59,650 nt of DNA from Planctomycetes bacterium UBA1146 (GCA_002311345.1 DCAA01000029.1:149818-209467); one strand, 5' to 3'; numbered from the stretch's first letter, positions 34,973 through 44,702 are shown. The notes: generated by a model from the letters alone, not told the origin. A program made the numbers and translations.

Positions 34973-35771
34973 CCAGGTAACCCTCGAGCGCTTCGAGAAT
35001 GCGTTCCATACCTCGTGCATTGGGCTGAAGGCGCAATACCTCACCCAGATGCCGCGCAGACTCGACCTTCATCTCCATCTGCAAATAGCATTGAGCCCGC
35101 TTCTTTGCTACCTCGATACGGCCCATCTTGTCCAATCCAAGCAGTTCTGCCCGGCGAAGATATTCAAGCCCAACTCTGGGGTCCAGATCGCCACGGGTTC
35201 TTTTCATTAACAATCTTCGCGCCCTGTCCCTTGCTTCGGGATAGCAGGGACGATTGTGATTTCGCTTTTCCTCGATGCGGATCAAATCCTCATACCATTC
35301 AAGGGCATGAACCCACTTCTTCTGTTCCTCTAACAACTCACCGACAAGAAAACAGGAATCGATGTATTCGTCAGTCGTCAGATATTGCCTGAGATACAAC
35401 CGACCTCCTGGTTGCAATCCTTTGATTCGTTGCAACGCCTCTTTTCCCCGTTCTTCCAGAAGCAAAAAAAGTACAGAACGAGCTCTGGCTGCAGGACGTT
35501 CGCTTTCAGTAACGTGAGGAATCAGTGAAGGGCTGTCGGGATCCTGCGGAGAAACGATTTTCCAGAGTTTGTCGTAAGCTTCTCGTGTATCGATATTGGA
35601 AAGAACGTCATAAGCCTCCAGCAGCGATCTCATCTCCTCAGGATCTATCGGATGGACCGACTTGTCGGGATGGATCTCGAGCAATCTTGCACGAAATGCG
35701 ATCCTGATCTGTTCTTCCTTCGCATCTGGATCGACACCCAGGTGCAGGTAATGATCGCGAAAGCCTTTCAT
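34965..35771 (-). CDS. J-domain protein with helical-repeat C-terminus
   Basis: Residues 1-70 form a J domain with the diagnostic HPDK (LLEIHPDKSVH), which stimulates DnaK-type chaperones. There is no Gly/Phe or zinc-finger region, so it is a class C DnaJ. The remaining 200 residues are helical and include TPR-like pairs (VHALEWYEDLIRIEE, VESARHLGEVLRLQPNARG). The start is the ATG at 35771 in a TGATG junction with dtd. The client is unknown; co-transcription with dtd and ruvX suggests a housekeeping role. Confidence 0.85.
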   Translation of the reverse strand: MKGFRDHYLHLGVDPDAKEEQIRIAFRARLLEIHPDKSVHPIDPEEMRSLLEAYDVLSNIDTREAYDKLWKIVSPQDPDSPSLIPHVTESERPAARARSVLFLLLEERGKEALQRIKGLQPGGRLYLRQYLTTDEYIDSCFLVGELLEEQKKWVHALEWYEDLIRIEEKRNHNRPCYPEARDRARRLLMKRTRGDLDPRVGLEYLRRAELLGLDKMGRIEVAKKRAQCYLQMEMKVESARHLGEVLRLQPNARGMERILEALEGYLDV

Positions 35772-36223
35772 CAATCCCCCGGCTCTTTGGCTAACCAGAG
35801 CGTCACAGGCCCATCGTTAACCAATTGGACGTCCATGTCAGCACCGAACTTGCCCTTTTCAACACGATCAACACCCTGTTCCGAGAGTTGCTGCAGGAAC
35901 TCCTCGAACAGTTGATTTGCCTCGATAGGATCGAGAGCATCGACAAAAGACGGCCGACGCCCTTTCCTGCAATCGCCGTAAAGCGTGAACTGACTCACCG
36001 CCAGAATTTCGCCATTTGTGTGCTGGATACTTCTGTTCATCTGCCCGTCTTCATCGGAGAACACTCGCAGCCCAGATATTTTCCTGGCCATCCAGGTCAG
36101 TTCCTCGGAACCATCTCCGTTGCCAAAACCAACTAACAGGAGAAACCCTGGACCGATGGAAGCAATCGCCTCTCCAGAAACAGAGACCTGGGCTTCTTTG
36201 ACTCTTTGAACCAGTACACGCAC
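35771..36223 (-). CDS. dtd: D-aminoacyl-tRNA deacylase
   Basis: It removes D-amino acids (and Gly) from mischarged tRNAs. The family motifs SQFTLYGD (usually SQFTLxAD) and NDGPVTLW (the NxGPVT motif) are both present, with the cross-subunit active-site spacing expected. The length of 150 is standard. The GTG start at 36223 is preceded by AGGAG at seven bases. The 79 bases to ymdB hold no recognisable element. In a genome with several D-amino-acid peptide enzymes (dacB, dipeptide epimerase, M19) its presence is apt. Confidence 0.95.
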   Translation of the reverse strand: MRVLVQRVKEAQVSVSGEAIASIGPGFLLLVGFGNGDGSEELTWMARKISGLRVFSDEDGQMNRSIQHTNGEILAVSQFTLYGDCRKGRRPSFVDALDPIEANQLFEEFLQQLSEQGVDRVEKGKFGADMDVQLVNDGPVTLWLAKEPGD

Positions 36224-36302
36224 GAATTTCCTCCATGGCGAGAATCATGAGCAATTCCCTGATGATATCAGGAATCGACAACTCAAGTATATGAAGGTGA
36301 GA

Positions 36303-37157
36303 TCATTCTGAGGATTCAGGGACCTGGAGGAAATCATGGGAGAAAGGACTCGTACCGTCCTCGGCGATATCCATCGGCTGAATTGACGAGGCCTTGCCCG
36401 TTTCTGGATCGACGGTGAGCAATACCCCGCACATATGAACATTATTTTCAGCAACCGTGAAAGGAGCATGCATGGAGGTGAGGAACTTGTGCAGCACAGG
36501 TTTGGCTTCTCTGCCGATAACTCCATCATACGGTCCTGTCATTCCAAGGTCCGATATATATGCAGTGCCCTGGGTCAGGAAGCGTGCATCTGCAGTGAGC
36601 ACGTGGGTGTGGGTCCCCACCACTGCGGTGACCCTTCCATCGAGATACCAACCAGCCGCCTGTTTCTCGCTGGTTGCCTCGCCATGGTATTCAACGATAC
36701 AGATCCGCACATCATCGGGCAGTTGCTCGAGAATCGAATCGACAGCCCGAAATGGACAATCAACCGCGTCCATGAAAACCCTACCGAGAACGATGATGTG
36801 GGCAACCTGGACACCGCTTTCGGTAGAGACAACACCCCAACCTTTACCCGCAGCAACTTCCGGATAATTACTGGGCCGTAGGCATAGCTCCTCGTTATTG
36901 AGCACATCCAGATTGTCTTTGCGCTTCCAGGCGTGATCACCAAGTGTCATCAAATCCACGCCTGCTGCCCGAAGTTCAGAGAAAATTTTCGGAGTAATTC
37001 CGGAACCAGCTGCAGAATTCTCGGCATTTGCAATAACTAGGTCGAGGCCGAGTGACTCCCGCAGACCTGGAAGCTTCTGCTTGACGATTCTACGACCCGT
37101 CTTGCCAACGATATCTCCGATCAGGAGGATTCGAATTGCTTGATCATCATCGTGCAT
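36303..37157 (-). CDS. ymdB: YmdB-family metallophosphoesterase (2',3'-cNMP phosphodiesterase)
   Basis: This is a calcineurin-like phosphodiesterase. Motifs are IGDIVGKTGRRIV, IANAENSAAGSGIT, GDHAWKRKD, EYHGEATSEKQA and VVGTHTHVLTAD, which together define the TIGR00282/YmdB group. The 284-residue length is slightly longer than usual. Its ATG overlaps the rny stop by 11 bases. Bacillus YmdB hydrolyses 2',3'-cyclic nucleotides and affects RNA turnover and motility/biofilm decisions; linkage to rny is common. Confidence 0.92.
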   Translation of the reverse strand: MHDDDQAIRILLIGDIVGKTGRRIVKQKLPGLRESLGLDLVIANAENSAAGSGITPKIFSELRAAGVDLMTLGDHAWKRKDNLDVLNNEELCLRPSNYPEVAAGKGWGVVSTESGVQVAHIIVLGRVFMDAVDCPFRAVDSILEQLPDDVRICIVEYHGEATSEKQAAGWYLDGRVTAVVGTHTHVLTADARFLTQGTAYISDLGMTGPYDGVIGREAKPVLHKFLTSMHAPFTVAENNVHMCGVLLTVDPETGKASSIQPMDIAEDGTSPFSHDFLQVPESSE

Positions 37158-38694
37158 ATTCGACCACGCGAGTCTCTCTGATCAATGTGATCTTGATCTC
37201 TCCGGGATAGGTCAATTGCTCCTCGATCTGCTTGGCGACCTCGTGAGCAAGGCGAACCGCCTTCTTGTCGCTGATCTTCTGAGCATTGACGAAAACACGC
37301 ACCTCGCGACCTGCCTGGATCGCTTGAGCATTCGATACCCCAGCAAATGAGGTGACGAGGTTCTCGAGCTTTTCCAGTCGTTCCACGTATCTCTCGAGAG
37401 ATTCGCCACGTGCACCCGGTCGACTACCGCTGATCGAATCCGCTGCCTGGGTAAAAACCGCGTAAATACTTTCTTGAGGTACGTCATTGTGGTGACTGGA
37501 GGCCGAATTGATCACTTCCTTGGCCTCGTCATACCGTTTGAGGATGGTCGCTCCGATCTCGGGGTGCCCTCCTTGGTATTGATGGTCTACGGCCTTACCA
37601 ATGTCATGAAACAGTCCACATCTTTTTGCGAGATCCTGATCAAGACCAAACTCTGCGGCGATCATTCCGCAAATCCGAGCACATTCGACGGAATGGGACA
37701 AAACGTTCTGGCCGTAGGAAGTTCGGTACTTCAACCGGCCCAGCATCGTTACCAGTTTCGGGTGGACTCCCGGTAGATCCAGATCGAAAGACACCTGGAC
37801 ACCAGACTTCTGAATCTCCTCGTTGAGCGATTTCTTGGTTTCAGCAACGACTTCTTCGATTCGGCTGGGGTGAATACGTCCATCCGCCAGTAATTTATTG
37901 AGAGAACGGCTTCCCATCTCCCGACGTATCGGATCGAAACAAGAGAGAGTGATCACTCCAGGACTATCATCGACGATGACATCGACGCCAGTGGCCTTCT
38001 CGAAGGCTCGAATATTGCGACCCTCACGGCCGATGATCCGCCCTTTCATGTCATCGGATGCGATCTCGATGCTCGATACGGTGGACTCCTGGCAATAGCT
38101 CGAAGAAATCCGTTGCAGTGTGGAAGCGAGAATATCTCGACAGCGGTCTTCGCCATTATCCTTAACGCGCTCGACCATGCGTTGGATCATGACGTCACCC
38201 TCGTGGTCAACGTCGCGCTGCATCTTCTCGATCAGCGAATTGCGCGCCTCATCGCGCGTCATATCAGCAATTCGAGCGAGGTTTTCCCGTTCCTGTTCAA
38301 GCACTTCATCGAGCTCGACATCGCGCACCTGAAGCTGTTTCTTCTGGTTTCCGAGGTCGATCTCGAGCGAGCCAAGATTCTTCTCCTTCTTGCCGAGAAG
38401 GTCCATCCTGCGCTCGAGACCGTCTTCTCGTTTTCTCAGTTCTCTCTCGGAATCTTTGATCTCCTCGCGACCACCTTTCAGTTCGCTCTGGAAATCATCG
38501 CGCTGTTCTTTGATCCATTCCTGGGTTTCGTGCCGGGATTCCTTGCGTAGCCTGTCTGCTTCCTCGCGTGCTTCATCGAGCAGAGAACGTCGTTCTTCCT
38601 GGATCTTGGATGTAGACCTCTGAAGCATCAACAAACTGGCAGCGGCTGCAGCGATCAGAATCGCTCCAGGAATTACATACTCTTCAAATTCCAC
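37147..38694 (-). CDS. rny: Ribonuclease Y
   Basis: This membrane-anchored endoribonuclease initiates mRNA decay. The N-terminal helix (IPGAILIAAAAASLLML) is followed by a long charged coiled coil (about 20-190). Then come a KH domain (IIGREGRNIRAFEKATG, then VDDSPGVITLSCFDPIRRE) and an HD domain (GLFHDIGKAVDHQYQGGHP). The GTG at 38694 has GGGAGGG at six bases; 515 residues is the family length. It is followed by overlapping ymdB. Confidence 0.96.
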   Translation of the reverse strand: MEFEEYVIPGAILIAAAAASLLMLQRSTSKIQEERRSLLDEAREEADRLRKESRHETQEWIKEQRDDFQSELKGGREEIKDSERELRKREDGLERRMDLLGKKEKNLGSLEIDLGNQKKQLQVRDVELDEVLEQERENLARIADMTRDEARNSLIEKMQRDVDHEGDVMIQRMVERVKDNGEDRCRDILASTLQRISSSYCQESTVSSIEIASDDMKGRIIGREGRNIRAFEKATGVDVIVDDSPGVITLSCFDPIRREMGSRSLNKLLADGRIHPSRIEEVVAETKKSLNEEIQKSGVQVSFDLDLPGVHPKLVTMLGRLKYRTSYGQNVLSHSVECARICGMIAAEFGLDQDLAKRCGLFHDIGKAVDHQYQGGHPEIGATILKRYDEAKEVINSASSHHNDVPQESIYAVFTQAADSISGSRPGARGESLERYVERLEKLENLVTSFAGVSNAQAIQAGREVRVFVNAQKISDKKAVRLAHEVAKQIEEQLTYPGEIKITLIRETRVVEYAR

Positions 38695-38756
38695 TTTTTC
38701 CCTCCCGCAGAAGGAACTGCAGGGGAAAAACCACAAGGAAAGGGTAACTCAAATGG

Positions 38757-40088
38757 CTACCGTGACAGAATCTCAATCTTTTGAATGTGGATGAGTCGAG
38801 CTCCTGTGCTGGGCTTTTGTTCTACAACGGTGCCCACGATACCGACTCTCTTATTGACGTATTGATCGAGTTCTATTTCACCGCCGTCGAGGTAGTAGAG
38901 GAGTTTATTCCCCTTGAGCAATTTGTGTGTGGCCTCGACGTCCCTGTGTTTCCCCAGTGGAACGACCCAACCAACAGCCTGGTATTTCACGTCAGGATTG
39001 GTACTGCGGTGTCCCGTCCTTCTCAAAATGTCGTTTTCTTTGACCCGGACAAGTTCTCGCTTGGCCCGGGCTTCGTCTTGCTGGCGCTGGATCTCCACCA
39101 AACGGCGATGCAGCGGCATGAAATGTTCTTGTATCGTCTTCGAAAGATCGCGAACGACCTCTACTTCTCCTACATCCTCACTGGTGACTTCTATCTCCTT
39201 CACCTCTTTGAGGATCTCGCTGAAATTCCAATCAACTGGATTCTTGAGAGTCTCGTCACGAAAACTATTGAATAGCTTCTTGAGCTTCGGAGAATCAAAG
39301 ACCGGAATCGTGACAGTATTGGGCTCAGAAGCCTCCTGGTCGGTATCCGGAGCGTCCGGATCCGATCCCTCATCAGCGACTGTGGCACCCGGATTCGCAG
39401 TACTTCCCTGGGAACCAATCGCCACCGGGACACCAGTGATGCCCCCTTGCCCTTTCAGGCTCTGATGCAATCTGGTGAGGTGAAGCGGATTCACCTCTTG
39501 ATCTGTCCTGCGGATGTAGTCGCCATGAATCCATGCGTGGGCATTGAGAGGTGCGAGCACTTCAACCCAGGACCCATCTCCGGAGACGTTACCCGTAGGT
39601 ACAAGTATTTGCCCTGACTCGGAAAGACCGAGCGGGGCATGATTCGTTCCTGCCGTGGCGCGTAGCCGCACACGACTCCCATTGACTTTGAAATAGTTCC
39701 CTTCGGGAACCAGATAATCATTGTGTATCCATACCGGACGGTCTGAAGGAACCGCCACTTCGATCCAGTCTCCTTGACCGCCGAGGGAGATGAGGGAATT
39801 CCCATCTCGCAAGCGCAGAAAGGCATAATGATTGAGGGAAGGGCCGGTCCTGATATTGACCAGACTCCCCTTCACTTTTCCGACCCAGGGCTGAAGTGTG
39901 GGATCACCACGTACGGGTGCATCCTGGCCAGCAACTGGATTTCCCAGCATGCTCGCACAAGTGATGGCGCCAATAGCGACCAACCAGAGGAAACACTTGT
40001 GGAGACAGGGCATCACCTGTTCGAACAAAGCACAGTTCGCAAACTCATCGACCGCTTGTTTCACGTCGCGACCAGTCGTTTTTTTCAT
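38757..40088 (-). CDS. Secreted/anchored protein with two bacterial SH3 domains
   Basis: The ATG at 40088 has GGAGG at six bases. A hydrophobic segment (CFLWLVAIGAITCASML, about residues 30-47) acts as signal or anchor. Two SH3b repeats follow: VNIRTGPSLNHYAFLRL ... VWIHNDYL and VRLRATAGTNHAPLGL ... AWIHGDYI. They probably bind peptidoglycan or other envelope ligands. A disordered Asp/Glu/Pro stretch, a coiled coil (about 300-360), and a C-terminal beta segment (VGWVVPLGKHRDVEATHKLL) complete it. The function is unknown; it lies upstream of rny. Confidence 0.78.
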   Translation of the reverse strand: MKKTTGRDVKQAVDEFANCALFEQVMPCLHKCFLWLVAIGAITCASMLGNPVAGQDAPVRGDPTLQPWVGKVKGSLVNIRTGPSLNHYAFLRLRDGNSLISLGGQGDWIEVAVPSDRPVWIHNDYLVPEGNYFKVNGSRVRLRATAGTNHAPLGLSESGQILVPTGNVSGDGSWVEVLAPLNAHAWIHGDYIRRTDQEVNPLHLTRLHQSLKGQGGITGVPVAIGSQGSTANPGATVADEGSDPDAPDTDQEASEPNTVTIPVFDSPKLKKLFNSFRDETLKNPVDWNFSEILKEVKEIEVTSEDVGEVEVVRDLSKTIQEHFMPLHRRLVEIQRQQDEARAKRELVRVKENDILRRTGHRSTNPDVKYQAVGWVVPLGKHRDVEATHKLLKGNKLLYYLDGGEIELDQYVNKRVGIVGTVVEQKPSTGARLIHIQKIEILSR

Positions 40089-40743
40089 GGTGACCCTCCT
40101 TCCCCATTCTTCAGCACATTGACCCACTATAGGCGGTCCTCTTGAAAGACCACCGGGAAGATTCCCCACCCTCCGATTCTGGCACGAACCGGACTCTCGG
40201 TGGAATCCCCACTTGTGCTCGATATCGGAGCAGCAAATGGTCGGAGAATAGTAAAATGCTAACCACAGCGTGTCAACTTCAGGGACGAAGTAGCGACGGG
40301 ACTTGACCGATATGAAGTCAATCGATGCGTATGAACAGCAATTCGCCGATCCTGCAACTCTGGCTGCCTGCCATGGCCGGACACCAGGCCTCCACCGCGG
40401 TCGATGAGCACCTCCCCGACTCCCTGAGCACCCTGCAGGGACACTCTCAGGGGATCGCCAGGACCAGACCTGAGCAGCAGGGGCTGATCATTAGCGACGC
40501 TGCGGATGGCGAGCCGGGGTGGTGTCGTGCAAAAAGAGCAAATTTCCTGCATCCGAGATGCATCTCCACCAACCGAATCCGATCGACATGAGCACTTCCA
40601 CGTCTGTTGGATCCCCCTTCGGATTCCGAGCCTCCTCAGGTCATCCCGTATCGATTTGGACTGGAGAATCTCACTCGCTGTGCAGAACACCGAGTTCGGC
40701 GCAGTACACAGGGTCACACTGGCAAACGATCCTGGACACGGCT
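40089..40743. other. 655-base gap without a convincing gene
   Basis: Open frames exist on both strands (for example minus-strand 40259-40717, 152 codons) but show no recognisable domain, no good ribosome site, and a composition unlike the Asp/Glu-rich neighbours. I see no hallmark of RNase P RNA, tmRNA or SRP RNA. Minor hairpins occur, such as TGCATC/GATGCA at 40548-40562. The promoter of the SH3-rny operon probably lies at its left end. Confidence 0.5.
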
Positions 40744-41619
40744 TCAGTTAAAGAAGCCGTACTTCTCGAGTTCTTCGGGATCAAAGACCATCCTGGTGGG
40801 ATAGGCATCCCGGAAACGAACTCCAAGATGTGGACGAAGAGTCTGGATCTCGCGCAATGCAGATCGAGCCTGATCCTGCTGCTCGAATGGTCCTACAAAG
40901 ACGCTGAAGGTTCTTACCCCTCGAGAGTTACTGACACGAATACGCGCCGTAGAAGAAGACAATCCGGAATCAACATACTGGACCAGTTGATCGATCACCT
41001 GCGGATCTTTGCTCAGGTGCTGGCCGATCATCACGGACCAGAGTGTTTTCGGTAACGCCTCGACCACCACGGGGACGACCGCCACTTCTTCAGCAACGAC
41101 TCCTGCATCAGCAACGTCGACGACCCCGTCTTGCTTCACGTTGCGGATCGCCGGTTTCGCCACCGGTTCCGGATCCAACACTGGCCACAGAGAATCTTCC
41201 CGAACCATCTCTGCCCTTCCCTCGGGAACGGCAACGGAGAACTGCCTCCCGGAGATGAAAGCGACGGCGATGGCGACGAGTGAAGCGATCGAAAGTACAA
41301 GGATCATGGAAATTCGGACCTCAACGACCTGGGAAAAGAAGGAAACTCGAGGTGACGAAATTCCCGAGAGGGAACTGCCAGTCTCGGATGAAACTCCAGA
41401 GTGAATCGGTGGAAGCCGGCGGCTCGATGGGGCCTCCTTGGCACGATCATCGAGAACGACTGTTCGTCTCGTTCCCCCCGCTGACAGCGCTTCTGGATCC
41501 CCAGGAATCCGTGATTCCTTGGAACCTTCGGTCTGACCCTCTCTCGCATCGTGGTCGCCTGAACGACCCTCGTCCTTGAGCAACTCGAACAGGCTCAAAT
41601 CTTCTCGACGTCTCCCCAC
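40744..41619 (-). CDS. Membrane protein with SPOR-like domain
   Basis: A cytoplasmic, disordered N-terminus (about 100 residues, Ser/Arg/Glu-rich) is followed by one membrane helix (MILVLSIASLVAIAVAFI) and a periplasmic part. The end (about 215-290) reads TLWSVMIGQHLSKDPQVIDQ ... VRTFSVFVGPFEQQDQARSA, which matches the SPOR fold that binds denuded peptidoglycan glycan strands. The GTG start at 41619 has GGAGGG about six bases upstream. It is probably a septal or envelope protein. The upstream spacer is shared with the divergent NPCBM gene. Confidence 0.75.
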   Translation of the reverse strand: MGRRREDLSLFELLKDEGRSGDHDAREGQTEGSKESRIPGDPEALSAGGTRRTVVLDDRAKEAPSSRRLPPIHSGVSSETGSSLSGISSPRVSFFSQVVEVRISMILVLSIASLVAIAVAFISGRQFSVAVPEGRAEMVREDSLWPVLDPEPVAKPAIRNVKQDGVVDVADAGVVAEEVAVVPVVVEALPKTLWSVMIGQHLSKDPQVIDQLVQYVDSGLSSSTARIRVSNSRGVRTFSVFVGPFEQQDQARSALREIQTLRPHLGVRFRDAYPTRMVFDPEELEKYGFFN

Positions 41620-41777
41620 GGTACTTCCCTCCCCGTCTACACGATCATCTTCCCAAGAGAATAGGGGAGCCCCATGAGGCGGTCAAGACGCCCGCGTTGC
41701 ACTGTCGGATCAGACCCTGCATCATGAGCGGTGGAAGCACGACCCGTAGCGGCTCCCTTGCGCGAGGAAGGATCCCG

Positions 41778-43010
41778 ATGACCCACCTGGCTTCGATCTG
41801 GATCTGCTGGATGTCATTGTCCAGCATTCTGTGCGGACACGCACCGATGGTTGCGATTGGAGCGTATGGGCAAGATACCGTCGAAGTCGAGACCATCGAT
41901 GGTTCCATCCGCTGCGAAATCCCCGTGATCGGTGCGGAATCCTCAGAGATCACCATCCTCGGGACCATATTCCCGATCCGGGACATCCTGTCGATCAGGT
42001 TCCACACCGATGCGAGGGAAGCTCAACCACGAGATCGGATCATCCTGAGGAATCAGAGCCAATGGACCGGCAAGATACTGCTGGATCCGCAGAGGCCCGC
42101 GGACACGGTGCAATGGATCACACCCTCCCTCCAATCGCCGCTGACCATTTCGCTCGATGATCTGGTGTTGTTTGCCACTTCGATCGCACCAGTTGTACCG
42201 TTTCCACAACCCGACCCCGATTCTGATCAGTTACTGACTCGAGAGGGAGCCCTCCTGAGCGGTATCCTGGAGGATCTTAACCAGCGAGGAGTTCGGTTCG
42301 ATGACCCATCGTTTGGATCGCTGGAGATCCCATGGAGCAAGGTGGTTGCTTTCCGGCTGGTAGAGGTGCCGGTAGAGAATCCTTCCCCCCTGGAGGGGAC
42401 CATTCCGATCCGGATTCGAACTGTCGATCAGAGTCAAATCCGGGCGCACCTCGTTCAGATCGATCAAGAGGCTGCCACTTTTTCTCGTTCGACCGGCCAA
42501 CAGTGTCAAATCTCGCTCGATAGAATTATCGATATCCAATTCGAACTCGGTCGTGTCGTCGCGCTTGCAGAGCGAGAGCCGATAGTGGTGAACGAAGGAG
42601 CGCCCGCCACCACCTGGTTCCCCTGGACCTGGAAAAAGGACCGCAACGTGCTGGGGAATCCCCTGCAGATCGGCGGAGTCGTCTACGAAAGGGGTCTGGG
42701 TGTCCATTCCATATCTCGACTGACTTATTCCATCGAAGAGGGAGATCAGTTCCTGACCGGCATAGCAGGTATGGACATCAGCAGTCGTCCACCCGATGAG
42801 CAGGATGGAATCGGTTGTGCCGAGTTTCGGATCCTCGTCGATGGAGATGAACGCTGGAGTGCCGGTGTGTTGTCGTGGAAGAGTGCAGCATCACCCTTCC
42901 GGATTGCCCTGAAGGATGCCAAGAGTTTTACTCTCGTTGTCGATCTCGGGCCCGGTCACCACATCCTCGACCGTGCAAACTGGGCCCAGATCCGTATTAT
43001 CCGCAAATAA
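41778..43010 (+). CDS. Secreted NPCBM-domain protein
   Basis: The ATG at 41778 is preceded by AAGGA at six bases and gives a signal peptide ending near AIGAYGQ. Two short SH3/LSm-like beta segments (VETIDGSIRCEIPVIGAES and a second near VPVENPSPLEGTIPIRIRTV) precede a C-terminal NPCBM domain. Its signature, YERGLGVHSISRLTYSI then FRILVDGDERW and VDLGPGHHILDRANWAQI, is that of the carbohydrate-binding module found with glycosidases. No catalytic domain is attached. It is predicted to be an extracellular glycan-binding protein and ends before a strong terminator. Confidence 0.85.
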   Translation: MTHLASIWICWMSLSSILCGHAPMVAIGAYGQDTVEVETIDGSIRCEIPVIGAESSEITILGTIFPIRDILSIRFHTDAREAQPRDRIILRNQSQWTGKILLDPQRPADTVQWITPSLQSPLTISLDDLVLFATSIAPVVPFPQPDPDSDQLLTREGALLSGILEDLNQRGVRFDDPSFGSLEIPWSKVVAFRLVEVPVENPSPLEGTIPIRIRTVDQSQIRAHLVQIDQEAATFSRSTGQQCQISLDRIIDIQFELGRVVALAEREPIVVNEGAPATTWFPWTWKKDRNVLGNPLQIGGVVYERGLGVHSISRLTYSIEEGDQFLTGIAGMDISSRPPDEQDGIGCAEFRILVDGDERWSAGVLSWKSAASPFRIALKDAKSFTLVVDLGPGHHILDRANWAQIRIIRK

Positions 43011-43036
43011 CAGCGGATCGCTGACCCGATGAAGAG

Positions 43037-43069
43037 AACGCCCGTACCGGAACAACCGGTACGGGCGTT
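43037..43069. terminator. Bidirectional terminator-like hairpin
   Basis: AACGCCCGTACCGG pairs perfectly over 14 bases with CCGGTACGGGCGTT across a five-base loop. It lies between convergent genes (stops at 43010 and 43098). Tails are only moderately T-rich (CTGCCTTTGTC rightward, CTCTTCATC leftward), but the stem is very stable and symmetric, so it can serve both strands. Confidence 0.8.
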
Positions 43070-43097
43070 CTGCCTTTGTCCAATCCTGTCGATCGAA

Positions 43098-44702
43098 TCA
43101 GTCTCCCGGATTGTCGGGGGTCAATTTATTATCGACCTTCATGTTCGTGTAGGTCCCGCCGGTAGATTCCGCCAGGCGCTTGAGCCACGTATTTGCTGAC
43201 GCCAGGCCGGGCATCTGCTGACCTCCCTGGGTGAACGGATGGAATCCGAAGCAGTGGATCTTGATCTTTCGGAACCGGTTCATCTCGAACACCTTCTCGA
43301 GGATCGGCTCGGTCGGATCATTGACCTTTCCATCGACGGAAGGCAGACCATCGGACAGGAAAAAGATGGTATTGGTCCGGGCATCCTGACCGAAGGCTTC
43401 CATCAGTGAATCCAGGGTATTGGTGTTACCGTTGTGCTTGAGACCATCGACCCATTTGATCGCAGACTTCTTGTTCCCGTTGCTGGCAGGAGTCGCATTT
43501 TTCTTGAACTTGCTGACGGTGGTATCGAAACGAACACAGTTGAACGCGGCGTCCTTGGACATCTTCTTGACGACCTTGCGCAACTCGCGTTTGGCCATTT
43601 CCATGCGAGTCCAGAATTTTGCCAGGCGCTGTTGCTCCTGGGTCATCTGCCCGCCGCCAGAAGATCCTCCCCCATCGGAACCGTCTCCTCGGGCGAGCCC
43701 GGGAATATCATCCTTGTGGACATACCTCATCGAACCGGAGGTATCGATCACGAAGACGATGTTCTTCGACTCGACCGGGACGCCCCAGAACTCGGGATCA
43801 TTTCCGCGTCGTTTCCGTTGGACACCGGTTTTCCCGGCGTGATTTTCATCCATCGGATCAAACGAATCCCTGCGCGGCTCCCACCACAGATGCCATTCGT
43901 CGATCAGATCGAAATCCTGACCGGTGAGCTCCCACAAGGCATCTCGAACATGGTGATAGAGCACGTCCTTGCGCTTTTTGACCAGTTTCTCGAGCAAGGT
44001 GATCAGCGGTTCCACTCCGATGGCACTCTGACTCTTTCTTAGCGCTTCTACGGCGGCTCCCTGGACGAAAGCAGACTTATCCTCGAGCATCTTTGACAGT
44101 AGAAGCAGAAAATCGTCATTCTGATCGCCGCGCAGACGGTCGAGTTGCGTCTTGAGTCTGTCACGTTGTTGCTTCATCCGGTCGGGAATCGACGAATCCG
44201 CACCGGGAGGAAGCCCATCTTGCTCGATCTCGACCAGACGTCTGTTTATTCTCAGAATCTCGTCGTTGAGCTCCCCACGCTTCTTGGTCGGGAAGGCCAG
44301 GATGTCGGAAAGATACACCCTTTCGCGAAAGTCACTCTTGTTGTCGATCTTGTCGTAACGCTCCGTGAGGTATTCTAGGATTCCATCCATGCGAGAAAGT
44401 TCTTCGCAGATCACCGAGTAGATCGATGGGATGGTGGCTTCCTTGTAGCCCATGTCATAAAGCGTCTCCATCGCGTCTTCGGAACCGTAGACGGAGATCT
44501 GGCGAACGATGTTGATCGCATTGTCCGATTGCTGAGCCCGCACTGCTTTCGAAAAACTCTTGGCTAACTTTTTGATCTCCTTGGAATCGAAACCCGGTGC
44601 GGTGGGTTCCGCAAGAATCTGCGGACCGACAAGGCTGACACCAAAGATGGCGACAAGAGAAATGGCGAGCAGGATCCTGGATCGCTGCAAGTGACTGGTC
44701 AT
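43098..44702 (-). CDS. Secreted VWA-domain protein with HEAT-like N-terminal half
   Basis: The ATG at 44702 has GGAGG at five bases and opens a signal peptide (ILLAISLVAIFGVSLVGP). The first half is helical with a HEAT-type repeat (VQGAAVEALRKSQSAIGVEP). The second half is a von Willebrand A domain with an intact metal-ion site: FVIDTSGSM (DxSxS), TNTLDSL and FFLSDGLPS. A Gly/Ser-rich loop with GGGSSGGG follows the first motif. It is a likely extracellular adhesion or scaffold protein. Its leader faces the uridine phosphorylase gene across a 230-base spacer in which I see nothing else. Confidence 0.85.
   Translation of the reverse strand: MTSHLQRSRILLAISLVAIFGVSLVGPQILAEPTAPGFDSKEIKKLAKSFSKAVRAQQSDNAINIVRQISVYGSEDAMETLYDMGYKEATIPSIYSVICEELSRMDGILEYLTERYDKIDNKSDFRERVYLSDILAFPTKKRGELNDEILRINRRLVEIEQDGLPPGADSSIPDRMKQQRDRLKTQLDRLRGDQNDDFLLLLSKMLEDKSAFVQGAAVEALRKSQSAIGVEPLITLLEKLVKKRKDVLYHHVRDALWELTGQDFDLIDEWHLWWEPRRDSFDPMDENHAGKTGVQRKRRGNDPEFWGVPVESKNIVFVIDTSGSMRYVHKDDIPGLARGDGSDGGGSSGGGQMTQEQQRLAKFWTRMEMAKRELRKVVKKMSKDAAFNCVRFDTTVSKFKKNATPASNGNKKSAIKWVDGLKHNGNTNTLDSLMEAFGQDARTNTIFFLSDGLPSVDGKVNDPTEPILEKVFEMNRFRKIKIHCFGFHPFTQGGQQMPGLASANTWLKRLAESTGGTYTNMKVDNKLTPDNPGD

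Noticed and set aside
40440..40490. Resemblance to SRP RNA (GACC...GAGCAGC)
   Set aside because: The conserved GGAA tetraloop context and symmetric internal loop of SRP RNA are absent.
40259..40717. 152-codon minus-strand frame in the long gap
   Set aside because: Cys-, Ser- and Arg-rich without domain or good ribosome site; competing frames exist on the other strand. Kept only as part of the unexplained gap.
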